Shown: piece after piece, positions 24,890-37,639 of the stretch
Numbering within the stretch: position 1 is the stretch's first letter
Layout of the letters: every line of letters begins with the position of its first letter
Source: Sipunculus nudus
Taxonomy: Eukaryota; Annelida; Sipuncula; Golfingiida; Sipunculidae
Assembly (NCBI GenBank): GCA_026874595.1
Contig: CM049310.1
Coordinates: forward strand, 67,660,056-67,724,055
DNA: 64,000 nt
Direction of reading: 5' to 3'
The notes under the pieces: generated by a model
Told to the model about the DNA's origin: nothing
Databases searched by the model: none
What the model saw: only the letters and a program-made list of their open reading frames with translations
Position numbers and translations under genes: made by a program

Positions 24890-26586
24890 CAGTGAAACTC
24901 CTTCCTGCAGACAACTCAATAAGACAGACAACTTGCTTATGTGGACATTAAGTCTCAGTCCCTTCAAGTTTGCCTATATATTATGTTTAACTTAAACTCA
25001 GTAAAGCAGACAACTCAATCTCATGGACAAGAGACAAACTTTCCTGTCCATCTGTGTATCCAGTACATATTTTGACCCTCTCAAGCGGACATATGTTGCA
25101 TATATCTGAAGTGAGATGGTGCTCCGAGGTCATAACCTCGCATGACCTGTATTGGTCACATAGCATTGGAACTACAGTGATTCGCTGACCCATTATGACG
25201 TTTTATATAATTGTACAGTTGAAATTGTTTATTTCAATAAATGTGTAGATATCACAATCATTATTTAATTAAAATTGGCCAGAAAACCAGAAAAAAAACT
25301 AAGCTTTCACACAGCCTTTTTTAGCTCTGCTGACTATAAGTCATTTGAGCTATAGTCGTGGTCCTTTGTCCATTGGCTGTCTGTCCGTCTGTTAAAGTGG
25401 CACGTTTTGAAATCATTGGACCTACAAATCTGAAATTCGGCATACCTTTAAATGTCCCAAAAAATCTCCTACCATTCAAGAAATTGGGTCACTAGGACTT
25501 TGTTCCTTCGAATAATTAAGGAAAAACCTCTGTTTTCCATTAAAAACCCATTATTACACTTCAAGACTGCCTAAAATCAAAACCACTGACCTGATATTGA
25601 CCATTTTTAATATATAAATTCCTCTATATATTTCTTATGTACATACCAGAAATTTTAGATTTTGTATTGTTCCTCCAGGGTTACAATGATTAAAGTGCAC
25701 ATTTAATTGTCTCCACAAAGTGGTGTATTGCTATGAAAGTGTGGATGTTCATCAAATAAGGAATTCCTTACTTCAGAAGAGTAAAAACTTCACCAGGTGT
25801 GAAATTGAATATTAATTCCAGTAATAAATTATAGCTGAGATGATTTAAAAATAATAAAATATATGTGTATGCATAATATGACCTGATGTGATTTAAACTC
25901 TGGTTAAATAAGGATGCAACTTACAATTCTAATATTTTACCTTGTAATTTTTTTTTTCCAGATTTTTCATGACAAATTTATAAAAACTGTAATTAAAAAA
26001 CATCTGATAAAAACTATTAATGGAAAAAGTGGATATGCTAAACAATTAGGGTTTAATTTAAACTTGAATGCATTGTTCCCCTGAAAGTGAAATAAAGGTA
26101 TCAGTCCATTCTGTCCACTTGCCTGTCCATCTGTAAATTTTTTATATGCATCACTGTATCTCAAAACTTTTACTGTTTTCTTCATGACAGTCTTGTAAGA
26201 GTTTTACAATCATATATTTAGAACTCTACTATAACCAAGTACAAAGGCCATTTCCTCTTAGCTTTGCATATGCTTATATATATGAAAAACATTACAATAC
26301 AAATCAGCATATTTTGCATTTACTAAAATTTTCAAACTTCAGCTGAGCGCCATGACCCATGGGTCCCTTGTGTTTAATTAAATTTAAAAAATCACAAGTG
26401 CATGTTTAAGCTATTTTGAATAAACGTTAAATATAATTTATGCATATAAAATTAAGTGTACACTTTATCGAGACAGAAGACACCAGTAATGAAGAATTAA
26501 TGCAATATGGCAAACTCCTCTAAACAGGACAACTCACTAATACGGACAAATCCTGTCCACTGAGTGTCCGGCTTAGAGTTTCACTG
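24890..26586. mobile_element. pogo/Tigger-like DNA transposon, non-autonomous, TA-flanked
   Basis: The left end CAGTGAAACTCCTTCC is preceded by TA (24888-24889). The right end ...TTAGAGTTTCACTG is followed by TA (26587-26588). The inverted ends match over CAGTGAAACTC. Motifs near both ends (GACAACTCA / GGACAACTCACTAATACGG) look like repeated subterminal sites. No transposase frame is seen. The middle holds a family-1 element (25323-26370). The right end is 45 bp from the next ABL exon. Confidence 0.8.
25323..26370 (+). mobile_element. Short family-1 element nested in the pogo-like element
   Basis: Head AGCTCTGCTGACTATAAGTC after TTTT, GTCCGTC stretch, A-type core, tail CAGCTGAGCGCC, GACCCATGGGTC, CCTTG. 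At 1048 bp it is an internally shortened copy. It shares its 3' half with the element at 27996-31102 (both hold ATTAATTCCAGTAATAAATT). Confidence 0.85.
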
Positions 26587-26631
26587 TATATGCATGAGCT
26601 GTTTGTATTATTGTTACATATTAATTTTCAG

Positions 26632-26809
26632 GTGTATGCACAAGAGAGCCACCTTTCTATATTGTGACAGAATTCATGTGTCAGGGTAATTTGTTGGACT
26701 ACTTGCGTAATTGTAACAAGGAGGAGCTGGGTCCGACAGTGTTGCTGTACATGGCCACGCAGATCGCATCAGGGATGGCTTACCTGGAGGAGAAAAACTT
26801 CATCCATAG
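26632..26809 (+). CDS. ABL1: ABL exon: kinase hinge to catalytic-loop start
   Basis: The acceptor is TTAATTTTCAG ending at 26631; the donor is CATAG|GTCAGC. It is 178 nt, exactly the length of human a6, with the same phases. It encodes [15 protein letters not shown], where Thr is the gatekeeper (human T315 position), the hinge, [14 protein letters not shown], the alpha-E helix [19 protein letters not shown] and the first two bases of the HRD arginine codon. Nothing looks damaged. The gatekeeper threonine leaves the pocket ABL-like. The open frame running past the donor to 26876 is intronic. Confidence 0.97.
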
Positions 26810-26939
26810 GTCAGCATTCATTAATACATTCCCAGTCAATGGCAGGTTTAGGACAGGATGCAATCTTTATACAAAATAAACTTACAGAGTTTTTTAATAT
26901 ATTGGTCTTAAAACAAACAAACACACTACACTTGTTTTA

Positions 26940-27253
26940 AGCTCAGCTGACTGAAAGTCATTTGAGCTACAGCGATCAGTCTTTGTCCGCCTGTCTGTCT
27001 GTCTCTCTGTCTGCCTGTCCATCTCTAAACATGGCACAAATCTTAACTGCTGGACCTGGAATCTTCGAACTTAACTTCCAGTGAGGTTCATAAAAAATCT
27101 CCTTGGAAACCTGAATTTAAAAATTTGATACAAAAGCTCCAGTATCTGAATACCTTTTTTTTAATGAAAAAAATTACAATAGAATATTTTGCGTATTTTG
27201 CATTTGCAAAAATTTCAAACTTAAGCTGAGCGCTGTGACCCATGGGTGCCTTG
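26940..27253 (+). mobile_element. Very short family-1 (B-core) element, internally deleted
   Basis: Head AGCTCAGCTGACTGAAAGTC, a GTCTGTCTGTC simple repeat, a fragment of B core (GGCACAAATCTTAACTGCTGG), and a tail AGCTGAGCGC, GACCCATGGGTG, CCTTG. At 314 bp it keeps both ends but little core. Confidence 0.8.
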
Positions 27254-27385
27254 ACAAAACGATACATAAAACCATAATATTGTGTTTAGAGGTGAATAGG
27301 GTAAATTTTGGTTTGGCTTGATAAAATAAAATATCCCTCGCTGCCTATCAGTGTTGGGAATAGTTGAAACAGTGGACAGAATTGA

Positions 27386-27748
<363 letters not shown>

Positions 27749-27995
27749 TAGTCTTAAAGTCCCAGTTATAAAAGGAGCAGGAGCAACAGCCAGTATACAG
27801 CCTGTCATTGCAGTGTTCAGACAGACCTGGCATCACGAAGGTTAATGCTGATTTTTCTCAAAATCTTGTTCTTGTTTTGGAGGATCCCCAGGTCTTCCTT
27901 AATGGGTATACAACAATATTTTGAATATAGTTTGGCCAAAGCAAAACCAAACCACATGAAGATGATGTGCTCCACACTGTACTTTACCTATAATT

Positions 27996-30900
27996 AGCTC
28001 AGCTGACTAAAAGTCATCTGAGCTATAGTTGTGGTCCTTTGTCTGTCGTCCGTCCGTCTGTCTGTCCGTCCGCCCGTCTGTCCGGATGTCCGTCCGTAAG
28101 ACTGGCACGTTTCGACACCGTTGGACCTACGTATCTGAAATTCGGCATACAGTTAGATGTCCCCAAAATCTCCTACCATGCTGAAAATTGGATCAATAGG
28201 ACTTCGTTCCTTTGAGATATTAAGGAAAAACCTCAATTTTTTATTAGAAATCTATTTTTACACTTCAGGACTGCCTAATATCAAAACCACTCATCTGGTT
28301 TTCTTCATATTTACCATAAATATTCCTCTATATAGTTCCTATGTACATGCCAGAAATTAAGTCAGTATTATTTAATTTTAAAATGTTATGGGCCTAAACA
28401 TAATGGACTTTGTAAAAAAATCAGGAAGATATTTGGTCACTTAAGACCAAAAGTGTTAAAGGTAGGGACTTTTTTTCAGTAATACAACTTTAATCAATCA
28501 AAATTTAATTGTATACCAAAAATTAGATCAAAATCTGTTAAATTATTTTTAAATATTGGCAAAAATATAAAATTGGTACCTTAAATTTTGCCCAACTTTG
28601 GCCACGGCACGTTTTTTTCCTGTAAGTACTGTGGATTTAATTTTCACAGCATGTACACATTAGGATTACACATCTGTTAAAATCTGAAATTTGAAAATAA
28701 AAGCTGCAACATTAGGCTAGTTATTGAATTTTTTTGGAGGCTCTTGATGTATTCCCTTATATTGTCAAGCAGTCCACTTTGATGACTGTAGGTCATTTAG
28801 TGCACATCTGTATGCTCCCCAGGCTGTTGGCATAATTTTAGATGTCCCCAAAATCTCCTACCATACCGAAAATTGGGTCATTAGGACTTCGTTCCTTCGA
28901 GATATTAAAGAAAAACCTCCGTTTTCCATAAAAAAAACCATTGTTACACTTCAAGGCTGCCTAATATCAAAACCACTGATCTGTTTTTGATCATATTTAG
29001 TATTCACATTCTTTCAAACATTTTCTATGAACATACCAAAAATTAGGTCAGTATTGGGTATTATTTTGAAGTTATGGGCCAAAATATAATGCAGTTTTTA
29101 AAAAATCAGAAATATATTTACTCACCTAACATGAGAATTGCTGAACCTAGAGACTTTTTTTCAGGAATATAACTTTATTTAATCAAGATTCAATTGTTTA
29201 CCCAAAATTGGATCTGAATTTTGCAAATTTTTCAAGTTATTAGCATAAATAAAAAATCCTTAAATTTTGTCCAACTGTGGCACTGTTGATTTAATTTTCT
29301 CAGCATATATACATAAGGATTTAATCTTTTAAAATCTGAAATTTCAAAGAAATTGATTGGAAAGAATAGCTTTTATTCACGTTTTCATACACCATGTCAA
29401 GTGTTGTTTACATCTAGCCCACCTAGTAGTACAGCCTTCACTTGCATTATGTAACCCACCCCAGGCAGCTTGCCTTGGCTCAGCTTGGCCACTACCAGCA
29501 GGCTTCCCCTCTGCCCTGCACCCCCCCCCCTCCAGATGGTGCATAAACTAGATGAATGTTATTATTTTCTGTATTTGATTCATTCTTATTCTAGGCTATG
29601 CTACATTTTAGATTTTGTACTTTACCACCAGGGATACAATGATTAAAGTGTACATTTAATTGTGTCCACACAGTGGTGTATTGCTATGAAAGTGTGGATG
29701 TTCATCAGATAAGTAATTCCTGACTTCAGAAGAGTAAAAACTTCACCAGGAAGTTGACTATTAATTCCAGTAATAAATTAAAACTGGGATAGTAATTAGC
29801 ACAATGATATTGTTTATCCCTCATTCAACCAAAAGTGTGTATACTTTATTTGAAAAGATGTTTTATTTTATCAAATTTGCCGAATCTTTTATTTTATTTT
29901 GGTTAATAAAATTAAGCATGTACTGAAAACTGCAATGTACAAAACTTTTTAATAGTGATTCAAGGAATATTCTTGTAGATGCCATGTTATGGCATTATTT
30001 TCTTTTAAATTCAGTTTAAACATTTATGATTTAAAAATAATAAAATATATTTGTATGCATAATATGACCCAATATGAGCTACACTCTGGATATATGATGA
30101 TTGCAACTTTTGCAACAATTCTAATATTTTAAATAAAAAAATGATTCAAATAAAAACTTCTTAATGGAAAAACTGGATATGCTTAAAAAAATTGGCTTAT
30201 ATATAAACTTAAATGCATTATTCCCTTGAAAGTGAAATAAAGGTATTAGTCCATTCTGTCTACTTGCCTGTCCATCTGTAAATTTTCATATGCATCACAG
30301 TATCTCAAAACGTTTCCTGTATTTCTTCATGACAGTCTTGTCAGAGTATTAGTTTGCAATCATATATTTAGAACTTTACTATAACCAAGTAGGAGGGCCC
30401 CTTTCTTCTTAGCTTTTCATATTCTTATATAAATGAAAAACATTACAATAGATTATTTCAACATCCACCTTCTTGCTGCCCTCACTTTTCCCTTCTCCGA
30501 ACCCCATCCCAAAGTCAGCCTCAGTAAGCAAGAACAAGATGAATCAGATATATTCATACTTTAATATTTTGTATAACTATTCGTCCATAGGTACCTATGT
30601 ACATGCCAGAAATTGTCAATATTGTGTAATATGTAGACATAGTGGGCATCACAATAATGTACCTTGTCAAGACTAAAGAGATATTGTGTCATACAGTCAC
30701 ATATTCATAAATCACTTCATCAGCATAGTTAATCATAACATCATATCTGTCAAATTGAACGCTTGCAGACTACCATACACTTTAGATCCTTCAACAAATA
30801 GCCTTATCATCATTCTACTACTGCTTATTACTGCTGTCATTGCATTCATATTTGCTCAAATATATCACAATTTTCAACCCCTCCTAAATATATAAAAAAT

Positions 30901-31102
30901 AAACCACTATATTTGACTCTATTAATACATCAGTAAGGTAATTTCATTTATCATTTACTCACATATTACATTACATTCCTTTATAATAGCCCAACATGTC
31001 CATGATATTCATAAGCTTTATCGACTCGATATAGTATCACAGTGGAGAAACATTTATAGTCCAATCAGGATCAGCTGAGCGCCGTGACCCATGGGTCCCT
31101 TG
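27996..31102 (+). mobile_element. Family-1 (A-core) element, about 3.1 kb
   Basis: Head AGCTCAGCTGACTAAAAGTC, a GTCCGTCCGTCTGTC tract, and A-type monomers, with a second diverged monomer from about 28810 (AGATGTCCCCAAAATCTCC). The tail is CAGCTGAGCGCC, GACCCATGGGTC, CCTTG at 31071-31102. It includes a C-rich tract at 29520-29530. The short frames within it are copies seen in other elements of the family. Confidence 0.82.
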
Positions 31103-31270
31103 TTTAATATTGCAATATTAGAGGTAAAGTATCAGTTTGCTTATCATGATTATAAAAATATATATGTCAGCTGTAAAAGCTAGTGGCAAGGTCAGAGCCT
31201 GCATGGATACCTCTGCCGTGATCCTTATCAAAGTATTCATGTGTTCAGAATTAGTTCACCACAACATACA

Positions 31271-34200
31271 AATAGTGCTCAGGCAGTTAGCTGAGCTAGC
31301 TTGTACAGGGCCAGAGTGTGCTTAGGAAGTTTGCGGAGCTAGCTTGTACAGGGCCAAAGTGTGCTCAGCCAGTTTGCTGAGCTAGCTTGTACAGGGCCAA
31401 AGTGTGCTCAGGCAGTTTGCTGAGCTATCTTGTACAGGGCCAGAGTGTGCTCAGGCAGTTTGCTGAGCTAGCTTGTACAGGGCCAGAGTGTGCTCAGGCT
31501 GTTAGCTGAGCTAGCTTCTACAGGGCCAGAGTGTGCTCAGGCAGTTTGCTGAGCTATCTTGTACAGGGCAAGAGTGTGCTCAGGCAGTTAGCTGAGCTAG
31601 CTTGTACAGGGCCAGAGTGTGCTCAGGCAGTTAGCTGAGCTAGCTTGTACAGGGCCAGAGTGTGCTCAGGCAGTTTGCTGAGCTAGCTTGTACAGGGCCA
31701 GAGTGTGCTCAGGCAGTTAGCTGAGCTAGCTTGTACAGGGCCAGAGTGTGCTCAGGCAGTTTGCTGAGCTAGCTTGTACAGGGCCAGAGTGTGCTCAGGC
31801 AGTTAGCTGAGCTAGCTTGTAAAGGGCCAGAGTGTGCTCAGGCAGTTTGCTGAGCTAGCTTGTACAGGGCCAGAGTGTGCTCAGGCAGTTAGCTGAGCTT
31901 TCTTGTACAGGGCCAGATAGTCCTCAGGCAGTTAGCTGAGCTAGCTTGTACAGGGCCAGAGTGTGCTCAGGCAGTTAGCTGAGCTAGCTTGTACAGGGCC
32001 AGTGTGCTCAGGCAGTTAGCTGAGCTAGCTTGTACAGGGCCAGTGTGCTCAGGCAGTTAGCTGAGCTAGCTTGTACAGGGCCAGTGTGCTCAGGCAGTTA
32101 GCTGAGCTAGCTTGTACAGGGCCAGTGTGCTCAGTCAGTTTGCTGAGCTAGCTTGTACAGGGCCAGAGTGTGCTATGGCAGTTTGCTGAGCTTTCTTGTA
32201 CAGGGCCAGATAGTCCTCAGGCAGTTAGCTGAGCTAGCTTGTACAGGGCCAGTGTGCTAAGGCAGTTAGCTGAGCTAGCTTGTACAGGGCCAAATTGTGC
32301 TCAGTCAGTTTGCTGAGCTAGCTTGTACAGGGCCAGTGTGTGCTCAGGCAATTTGCTGAGGTAGCTTGTACAAGGCCAGAGTGTGCTCAGGCAGTTTGCG
32401 GAGCTAGCTTGAACAGGGCCAAAGTGTGCTCAGGCAGTTTGCTGAGCTAGCCTGTACAGGGCCAGAGTGTGCTCAGGCAGTTAGCTGAGCTAGCTTGTAC
32501 AGGGCCAGTGTGCTCAGGCAGTTAGCTGAGCTAGCTTGTACAGGGCCAGAGTGTGCTCAGGCAGTTAGCTGAGCTAGCTTGTACAGGGCCAGAGTGTGCT
32601 CAGGCAGTTAGCTGAGCTAGCTTGTACAGGGCCAGAGTGTGCTCAGGCAGTTAGCTGAGCTAGCTTGTACAGGGCCAGAGTGTGCTCAGGCAGTTTGCTG
32701 AGCTAGCTTGTACAGGGCCAGAGTGTGCTCAGGCAGTTTGCTGAGCTAGCTTGTACAGGGCCAGAGTGTGCTCAGGCAGTTAGCTGAGCTTTCTTGTACA
32801 GGGCCAGATAGTCCTCAGGCAGTTAGCTGAGCTAGCTTGTACAGGGCCAGAGTGTGCTCAGGCAGTTAGCTGAGCTAGCTTGTACAGGGCCAGTGTGCTC
32901 AGGCAGTTAGCTGAGCTAGCTTGTACAGGGCCAGAGTGTGCTCAGGCAGTTTGCTGAGCTAGCTTGTACAGGGCCAGAGTGTGCTCAGGCAGTTAGCTGA
33001 GCTTTCTTGTACAGGGCCAGAGTGTGCTCAGGCAGTTAGCTGAGCTAGCTTGTACAGGGCCAGTGTGCTCAGGCAGTTAGCTGAGCTAGCTTGTACAGGG
33101 CCAGTGTGCTCAGGCAGTTAGCTGAGCTAGCTTGTACAGGGCCAGTGTGCTCAGTCAGTTTGCTGAGCTAGCTTGTACAGGGCCAGAGTGTGCTATGGCA
33201 GTTTGCTGAGCTTTCTTGTACAGGGCCAGATAGTCCTCAGGCAGTAAGCTGAGCTAGCTTGTACAGGGCCAGTGTGCTCAGGCAGTTAGCTGAGCTAGCT
33301 TGTACAGGGCCAAATTGTGCTCAGTCAGTTTGCTGAGCTAGCTTGTACAGGGCCAGTGTGTGCTCAGGCAATTAGCTGAGGTAGCTTGTATAAGGCCAGA
33401 GTGTGCTCAGGCAGTTTGCGGAGCTAGCTTGAACAGGGCCAAAGTGTGCTCAGGCAGTTTGCTGAGCTAGCCTGTACAGGGCCAAAGTGTGCTCAGGCAG
33501 TTTGCTGAGCTAGCTTGTACAGGGCCAGAGTGTGCTCAGGTAGTTAGCTGAGCTAGCTTGTACAGGGCCAGTGTGCTCAGGCAGTTAGCTGAGCTAGCTT
33601 GTACAGGGCGAGAGTGTGCTATGGCAGTTTGCTGAGCTTTCTTGTACAGGGCCAGATAGTCCTCAGGCAGTTAGCTGAGCTAGCTTGTACAGGGCCAGAG
33701 TGTGCTCAGGCAGTTTGCTGACCTAGCTTGTACAGGGCCAGAGTATGCTCAGGCAGTTAGCTGAGCTAGCTTGTACAGGGCCAGAGTGTGCTCAGGCAGT
33801 TAGCTGAGCTAGCTTGTACAGGGCCAGTGTGCTCAGTCAGTTTGCTGAGCTAGCTTGTACAGGGCCAAATTGTGCTCAGTCAGTTTGCTGAGCTAGCTTG
33901 TACAGGGCCAGTGTGTGCTCAGGCTGTTAGCTGAGCTAGCTTGTACAGGGCCAGAGTGTGCTCAGGCAGTTTGCTGAGCTAGCTTGTACAGGGCCAGAGT
34001 GTGCTCAGGCAGTTAGCTGAGCTAGCTTGTACAGGGCCAGAGTGTGCTCAGGCAGTTAGCTGAGCTAGCTTGTACAGGGCCAGTGTGTGCTCAGGCAATT
34101 TGCTGAGGTAGCTTGTACAAGGCCAGAGTGTGCTCAGGCAGTTTGCGGAGCTAGCTTGAACAGGGCCAAAGTGTGCTCAGGCAGTTTGCTGAGCTAGCCT

Positions 34201-35012
34201 GTACAGGGCCGAAGTGTGCTCAGGCAGTTTGCTGAGCTAGCTTGTACAGGGCCAGAGTGTGCTCAGGCAGTTAGCTGAGCTAGCTTGTACAGGGCCAGTG
34301 TGCTCAGGCAGTTTGCTGAGCTAGCTTGTACAGGGCCAGAGTGTGCTATGGCAGTTGAGCTTTCTTGTACAGGGCAAGAGTGTGCTCAGGCAGTTTGCTG
34401 AGCTAGCTTGTACAGGGCCAGAGTGTGCTCAGGCAGTTAGCTGTGCTAGCTTGTACAGGGCTAGAGTGTGCTCAGGCAGTTAGCTGAGCTAGCTTGTACA
34501 GGGCCAGTGTGCTCAGGCAGTTAGCTGAGCTAGCTTGTACAGGGCCAGAGTGTGCTCAGGCAGTTAGCTGAGCTAGCTTGTACAGGGCCAGAGTGTGCTC
34601 AGGCAGTTTGCTGAGCTAGCTTGTACAGGGCCAGAGTGTGCTCAGGCAGTTTGCTGAGCTTTCTTGTACAGGGCCAGATAGTCCTCAGGCAGTTAGCTGA
34701 GCTAGCTTGTACAGGGCCAGAGTGTGCTCAGGCAGTTAGCTGAGCTAGCTTGTACAGGGCCAGTGTGCTCAGGCAGTTTGCTGAGCTAGCTTGTACAGGG
34801 CCAGTGTGCTCAGTCAGTTTACTGAGCTAGCTTGTACAGGGCCAGAGTGTGCGCAGGCAGTTTGCTGAGCTAGCTTGTACAGGGCCAGAGTGTGCTCAGG
34901 CAGTTTGCTGGTATAGCTTGAACAAGGCCAGAATGTGCTCAGGCTGTTTGCTGGTATAGCTTGTACAGGGCCAGAGGGTGCTCAAGCAGTTTGCTGGTAT
35001 AACCTGTACAGT
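31271..35012 (+). repeat. 43-bp minisatellite array, about 3.7 kb
   Basis: Close to 90 tandem copies of a unit reading TGCTCAGGCAGTTAGCTGAG then CTAGCTTGTACAGGGCCAGA plus GTG. Variants have TTGCTGAG, a 2-bp deletion (CCAGTGTGC), or CTTTCTTG with ATAGTCC. Copies at the right edge degrade. The array fills much of the intron and ends about 220 bp before the next exon. No long open frame crosses it. Confidence 0.97.
32041..33500 (+). repeat. Higher-order duplication inside the 43-bp array (1020-bp offset)
   Basis: The order of variants at 32041-32480 recurs at 33061-33500, exactly 1020 bp later. This includes rare marks such as TGCTATGGCAG (32171 and 33191), AGATAGTCC and GCTTGAACAGGGCC. A partial third copy of the rare-variant order starts near 34080. 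Confidence 0.88.
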
Positions 35013-35234
35013 TTTAATGGCCATGCACTGTATCTTATGTAATTAGCCGTTTTGGCTAATGAGTAGGTCCACCCTGCTCTCTGCTGGTATGCGTCCATTC
35101 AGGAACAAACTCCCTTGGAGTACTTACTTGTTATAATTGTATGTCTGCACAGGAGAATGTGAATCATTATGATATCAGTTACATTTATTTGTAATGGTTA
35201 TTCTGCTTAATTATAAACTGATGTGTTTTTTCAG
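35013..35234 (+). other. Unique stretch between 43-bp array and ABL exon
   Basis: Holds the 3' splice region (TTTTTTCAG) and no repeat. Confidence 0.75.
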
Positions 35235-35387
35235 CATTTGGTGTATTATTGTGGGAGTTGGCTACATATGGCATGTCTCCCTACCCTGGTGTTGACCTGA
35301 CTGAAGTGTACCCTTTGTTGGAACGAGGTCACAGGATGGATCGCCCAGCGGGATGTCCTCATAATGTGTATAGGCTGATGACTAGAT
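35235..35387 (+). CDS. ABL1: ABL exon: kinase C-lobe (alpha-F to alpha-H)
   Basis: The acceptor is TTTTTTCAG ending at 35234; the donor is TAGAT|GTAAGT. It is 153 nt, the same as human a8, with the same phases. It encodes [19 protein letters not shown], the tyrosine-kinase alpha-F region, then [19 protein letters not shown] and [12 protein letters not shown]. The RMDRP motif corresponds to RMERP in other ABL proteins. The next coding exon is 24 kb away. No frame is available for read-through after the donor. Confidence 0.97.
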
Positions 35388-35750
35388 GTAAGTTATTTTC
35401 ACTTCCTTAAAAATGATTTTTAGGGGGCCTTGTTCAAGTTTACTTAAATGATTTTTGGCTGAATTATTGCACCTTTAACAATGACAGGACTCTCCTTGCT
35501 TTTAAAACGTTGCAAGCATGTATTTCCGTCTGTCCAGGACAATGTATAATATTAGAAATGTAGGTTGCTCAGATCTTGAATGAAATGACACACAGTCCTG
35601 GGATTTGTACAAGTAAATCAGTTAAAAAGATGAAATTTAGAATTCCTTGAAATTTAAAATTATTGATTGAAGAGGATGAAGTATAAGGAGTGCAGTTACA
35701 TCAGGTGAAATCTTAAATTAATTCATCAGAGGTGTAAATGATGTTTATTA
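35388..35750 (+). other. Start of the 24-kb ABL intron, little recognised
   Basis: AT-rich. A short phrase at 35415-35480 (GGCCTTGTTCAAGTTTACT) resembles family-3 core at 18715-18735. Confidence 0.6.
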
Positions 35751-36567
35751 GAAAACGTGTGAGCTTATGCGATGGCACCAGGCAGACGTCCACCTCATTG
35801 TATGTTAACCCATGTTATCTAAAAAAACTGTCAGAGCTCGCAGCAAAAATTTGTGGAAGAATCAGTCACATATGAAACTTTATCTGGTTGAGCTAATTTT
35901 TGTTCTGTCTGCATTTTATTAGATTTTATAGGGAAAAGGCTAGGAAATCTAAAAATCTTCATTTCCAAAACTGTCCTGCTAAATTGTTCAATATTTCACA
36001 GACATAATCCAAGAAACAATCTCTCTCAAGTGATTTTGAAAATGACAGGAGCTGTCATCACCAATTGTAATGCAAAATTTGTCACACAAGTCATATTTGA
36101 AATTGAGGTATTGGTGGCCCCACCTTCATCAACCTTTTTTACGGAGGTCATCTGTACATTTCTTAGGAACAGCAGGAGCTAGCATCATAAAATTGTATGC
36201 AAAAATATATCACAATTCAAATGTTGTGATATTGAGTTTTTTATGACACCATCTGCATGGACTTACAATTTCTGGGGGAAAAGCTGGAAAACCTTTGAAT
36301 ATCTTCATATCCAAAATCATTCAGCAAGATTGTTAGTATTTCACAGAAATGATCCCAGAGATGAGCTCTCTCAAGTTTGTTCAAATGGTTTGGGTTTAAT
36401 GAATTTTGGCCGAGTTGAACTCGGTCATTTGGCAAGTAAGCATACTAACATTACAATCTCAGAAACAGCAGGTGCTAGAAACACTTAGTGTTATACAAAT
36501 GTTGGTCTCATGACTCATATTTGAAAGTGAGGTTTATGTATCACCACCTACATTTAACTGTTTTTTT
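35751..36567 (+). mobile_element. Family-3 element, 5' part
   Basis: Head CGTGTGAGCTTATGCGATGG near 35757 after AGAAAA, followed by the family-3 core as at 16217 (ATTTTATAGGGAAAAGGCTA, GAGCTGTCATCACCAA). It is cut at 36567 by the family-1 element. No tail is identified for this copy. Confidence 0.65.
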
Positions 36568-37639
36568 AGCTCAGCTGACTTTCAGTCATGCTGAGCTATA
36601 GCGATCACTCTTTGTCCGTCGTCCGTCTGTCCGTCTGTCCGTTAACTAGGCACAAATCGTAACCGCTGGACCTAGAATCTTGTAACTTGACATTCTGAGA
36701 GGTCGATAAAAAATCTCCTTGGAAACCAGAAATTAGGTCTCTGTTACCCATATCCTTCGAGCTATGGGGCCCCAAGTACCCCCCCCCCCCCAGAATAGTC
36801 AAAAATTTCATACAAAAACTTCAATATCTCATTAACTACATCACTGATGGTCATGATTTTTGGCATACATACTGATCATGAGATGTTTCATCAGTTTCTG
36901 CAGACTGGTGGCGCCACCTGTATTTTTCAATTTTTTACGAATTGTTTTCTCTATTTTTGAGACCTTTAAAATTGTGAACATATGTTAACAGGGCACAAAT
37001 CGTTAAGACTGGACCTAGAATCTTCATTCTTGACACATTGAGAGACCTATTATAAGTGTCCATGGAAACCTGAAATAAGGTCTCTGTTTCCCATATCCTT
37101 TGAGCTGTGGGGCTCCTAATTACCCCCCCCCCCCCCAATAATGGAAAATTTCATACAAAAACTTCAGAATCTCATTAACTACAACACTGATGGTCATGAT
37201 TTTTTACATACATATTGATCAAGAGGTATTCCATCAGTTCCTGCAGACTGGTGGCACCACCTGTATTTTTTCAAATTTTTACAATTTTTTTTTATCTATT
37301 TTGGAGACCTTTAAGGATGTCGTTATCTGTCAAAATGGTACAAATCGTAACGACTGGACCTAGAATCTTCATTCTTGACACACAGGGAGACCCATGAAAA
37401 GTCTCCATGGAAACCTGAAATTAGGTCTCTGTTACCCATATCCTATGAGCTATGGGGCCCCAAAGTACCCCCCAGAATAGTCAAAAATTTCATACAAAAC
37501 TTCAATATCTCATTAACTACATCACTGATGGTCATGATTTTTGGCATACATATTGATCATGAGTTGTTTCAACAGTTTCTGCAGACTGGTGGCGCCACCT
37601 ATATTTTTCGATTTTTTACGAATAGTTTTCTGTATTTTT

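Noticed and set aside
36568-36660. GTCCGTCC/TCTGTCCG tracts considered as independent microsatellites
   Set aside because: They occur at the same place after every family-1 head, so they are part of the element.
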